From contig JASHYQ010000130.1 in the NCBI GenBank assembly GCA_030042955.1, positions 1-5,504 on the forward strand: 5,504 nt of DNA, in the 5' to 3' direction. The position numbers and the translations under genes were made by a program. The DNA comes from Thermoplasmata archaeon. GTDB taxonomy: Archaea; Thermoplasmatota; Thermoplasmata; Lutacidiplasmatales; UBA184. The notes under the pieces were generated by a model. It saw only the letters and a list, made by a program, of their open reading frames with translations. It did not search any database and was not told the origin of the DNA. The stretch's first letter is position 1, and each line of letters opens with the position of its first letter. Shown piece after piece: positions 4,845-5,504 of this stretch.

Positions 4845-5504
4845 CTACGTTCCCTCCTCCGCCGCCACGGGCTCGGACGGCGGGGCCGGCGGCGCGGGCT
4901 TCGGGGCATTCGCGAGCGGACGGTAGACGAGGTTCACGGCACCGGTCCCGAGAGTGATCGGCTGGCCGACGATGATGTTCTCGGCGACCCCCTTCAGGTC
5001 GTCGACCTCGCCGATGATCGCCGCGCGCAGGAGGTGCGCGGCGGTGATCTCGAAGGCGGCCCGCGCGAGCACGCTCGACTTCTTCCCGGAGATCCCGTGG
5101 CGTCCGATCGCCCGGATGTCCCCCTCGTTCGTCATCAGGTCGGCGACCAGCATCAGGTGGCGGATGTCGACGCCGAGCCCCTGCTCGGCGAGCGTCCGGT
5201 TCGCCTCGTAGATGAGCGCGGCGCGGGCCGCCTCGACCCCGTAGACCCGGTAGATCTCGAAGACGGAGTTGGTCGTCGTCCGCGAGCCGTCGACGCCGGG
5301 GATCTCGAGGACGCCATCCAGGTTCGAGCCCTCGGTGTAGACCACGTACTCGTCCTTCTCGCGGCGGATGAGCGCCCGCCGGATACCGGGGACGCCCTTG
5401 ATCTGGACCGCCTTCGCCTCCTCGCTCGCGAGCAGGAGCTTCTTGAACGGCATCTCCTCGACGAGCTCCTCCTTCCGGGACTTCGTCGCCTTGGTGCTCG
5501 CCTC
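4845..5504 (-). CDS. rpoA2: DNA-directed RNA polymerase subunit A'' (C-terminal part)
   Basis: This is the C-terminal 219 residues of archaeal RNA polymerase subunit A''. It corresponds to the C-terminal third of bacterial beta' and eukaryotic Rpb1, forming part of the catalytic core and clamp/jaw region. The frame stays open to the right edge ([20 protein letters not shown] runs into the window), so the start and the trigger-loop region lie outside. The strongest evidence is the conserved Rpb1 domain 5 block [19 protein letters not shown] followed by [22 protein letters not shown]. Upstream, [11 protein letters not shown] and [20 protein letters not shown] are also typical. The protein ends with a Pro/Ala-rich acidic tail (about [19 protein letters not shown]) after the conserved core. 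The TAG stop abuts the rpl30e ATG. A split A'' followed by rpl30e and nusA is diagnostic of archaea. Confidence 0.97.
   Translation of the reverse strand, partial: EASTKATKSRKEELVEEMPFKKLLLASEEAKAVQIKGVPGIRRALIRREKDEYVVYTEGSNLDGVLEIPGVDGSRTTTNSVFEIYRVYGVEAARAALIYEANRTLAEQGLGVDIRHLMLVADLMTNEGDIRAIGRHGISGKKSSVLARAAFEITAAHLLRAAIIGEVDDLKGVAENIIVGQPITLGTGAVNLVYRPLANAPKPAPPAPPSEPVAAEEGT
4851..4860 (-). promoter_or_regulatory. Ribosome binding site of rpl30e inside rpoA2
   Basis: The minus strand reads GGAGGAGGGA, a strong Shine-Dalgarno match, ending six bases before the rpl30e ATG. It overlaps the Glu-Glu-Gly codons that close rpoA2. It is the clearest such site in the window; nusA and the HAD gene lack one. 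Confidence 0.7.

Noticed and set aside
1..5504. Search for a novel defence, mobile or biosynthetic system.
   Set aside because: No transposase, integrase, inverted-repeat pair bounding genes, CRISPR-like spaced repeats or unknown gene cluster was seen. All genes belong to recognisable families.

Overview
The window is a high-GC archaeal chromosomal segment in which every supported gene lies on the minus strand. It is read from high to low coordinates. The archaeal assignment rests on three things. The 5' half of a 16S rRNA gene carries archaeal signature sequences (GTGCCAGCCGCCGCGGTAA, and a 5' end close to TCCGGTTGATCCTGCCGG). RNA polymerase is split into a separate A'' subunit. The gene string rpoA2-rpl30e-nusA is archaeal. 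The 16S sequence together with strongly GC-biased codon use suggests a high-GC member of the Thermoplasmatota (Thermoplasmata-like). This is a judgement from reading the sequence, not from a search.

Layout from right to left, which is the direction of transcription. The C-terminal part of RNA polymerase subunit A'' (4845-5504, running off the right edge) abuts rpl30e (4557-4844) with no intergenic base. After 30 bp comes a nusA-like gene with two KH domains (4101-4526). These three form an information-processing operon. A perfect GC hairpin (4076-4094) and a TATA-like element (about 4063-4070) separate it from a second unit. That unit holds a HAD-superfamily hydrolase with altered catalytic motifs (3326-4039, GTG start, probably leaderless) and a full-length M13 (neprilysin/PepO-type) zinc metallopeptidase (1224-3260). 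The rps12-rps7-fusA genes that often follow nusA in archaea are absent here.

The left part holds the 16S rRNA gene (1-842, 5' half only; the 3' half lies outside the window). Upstream of it is about 380 bp with no convincing protein gene. That stretch has several strong RNA hairpins, including one with a GNRA loop, and two TATA-like elements. One element sits near the end of the peptidase gene. The other sits about 26-30 bp before the mature 16S 5' end.

I found no mobile element, CRISPR array, tRNA or toxin-like gene, and nothing that amounts to a new multi-gene system. The points most worth a second look are the non-canonical HAD catalytic residues, the cytoplasmic M13 peptidase in an archaeon, the structured 16S leader with alternative promoters, and the shortened ribosomal/transcription operon.
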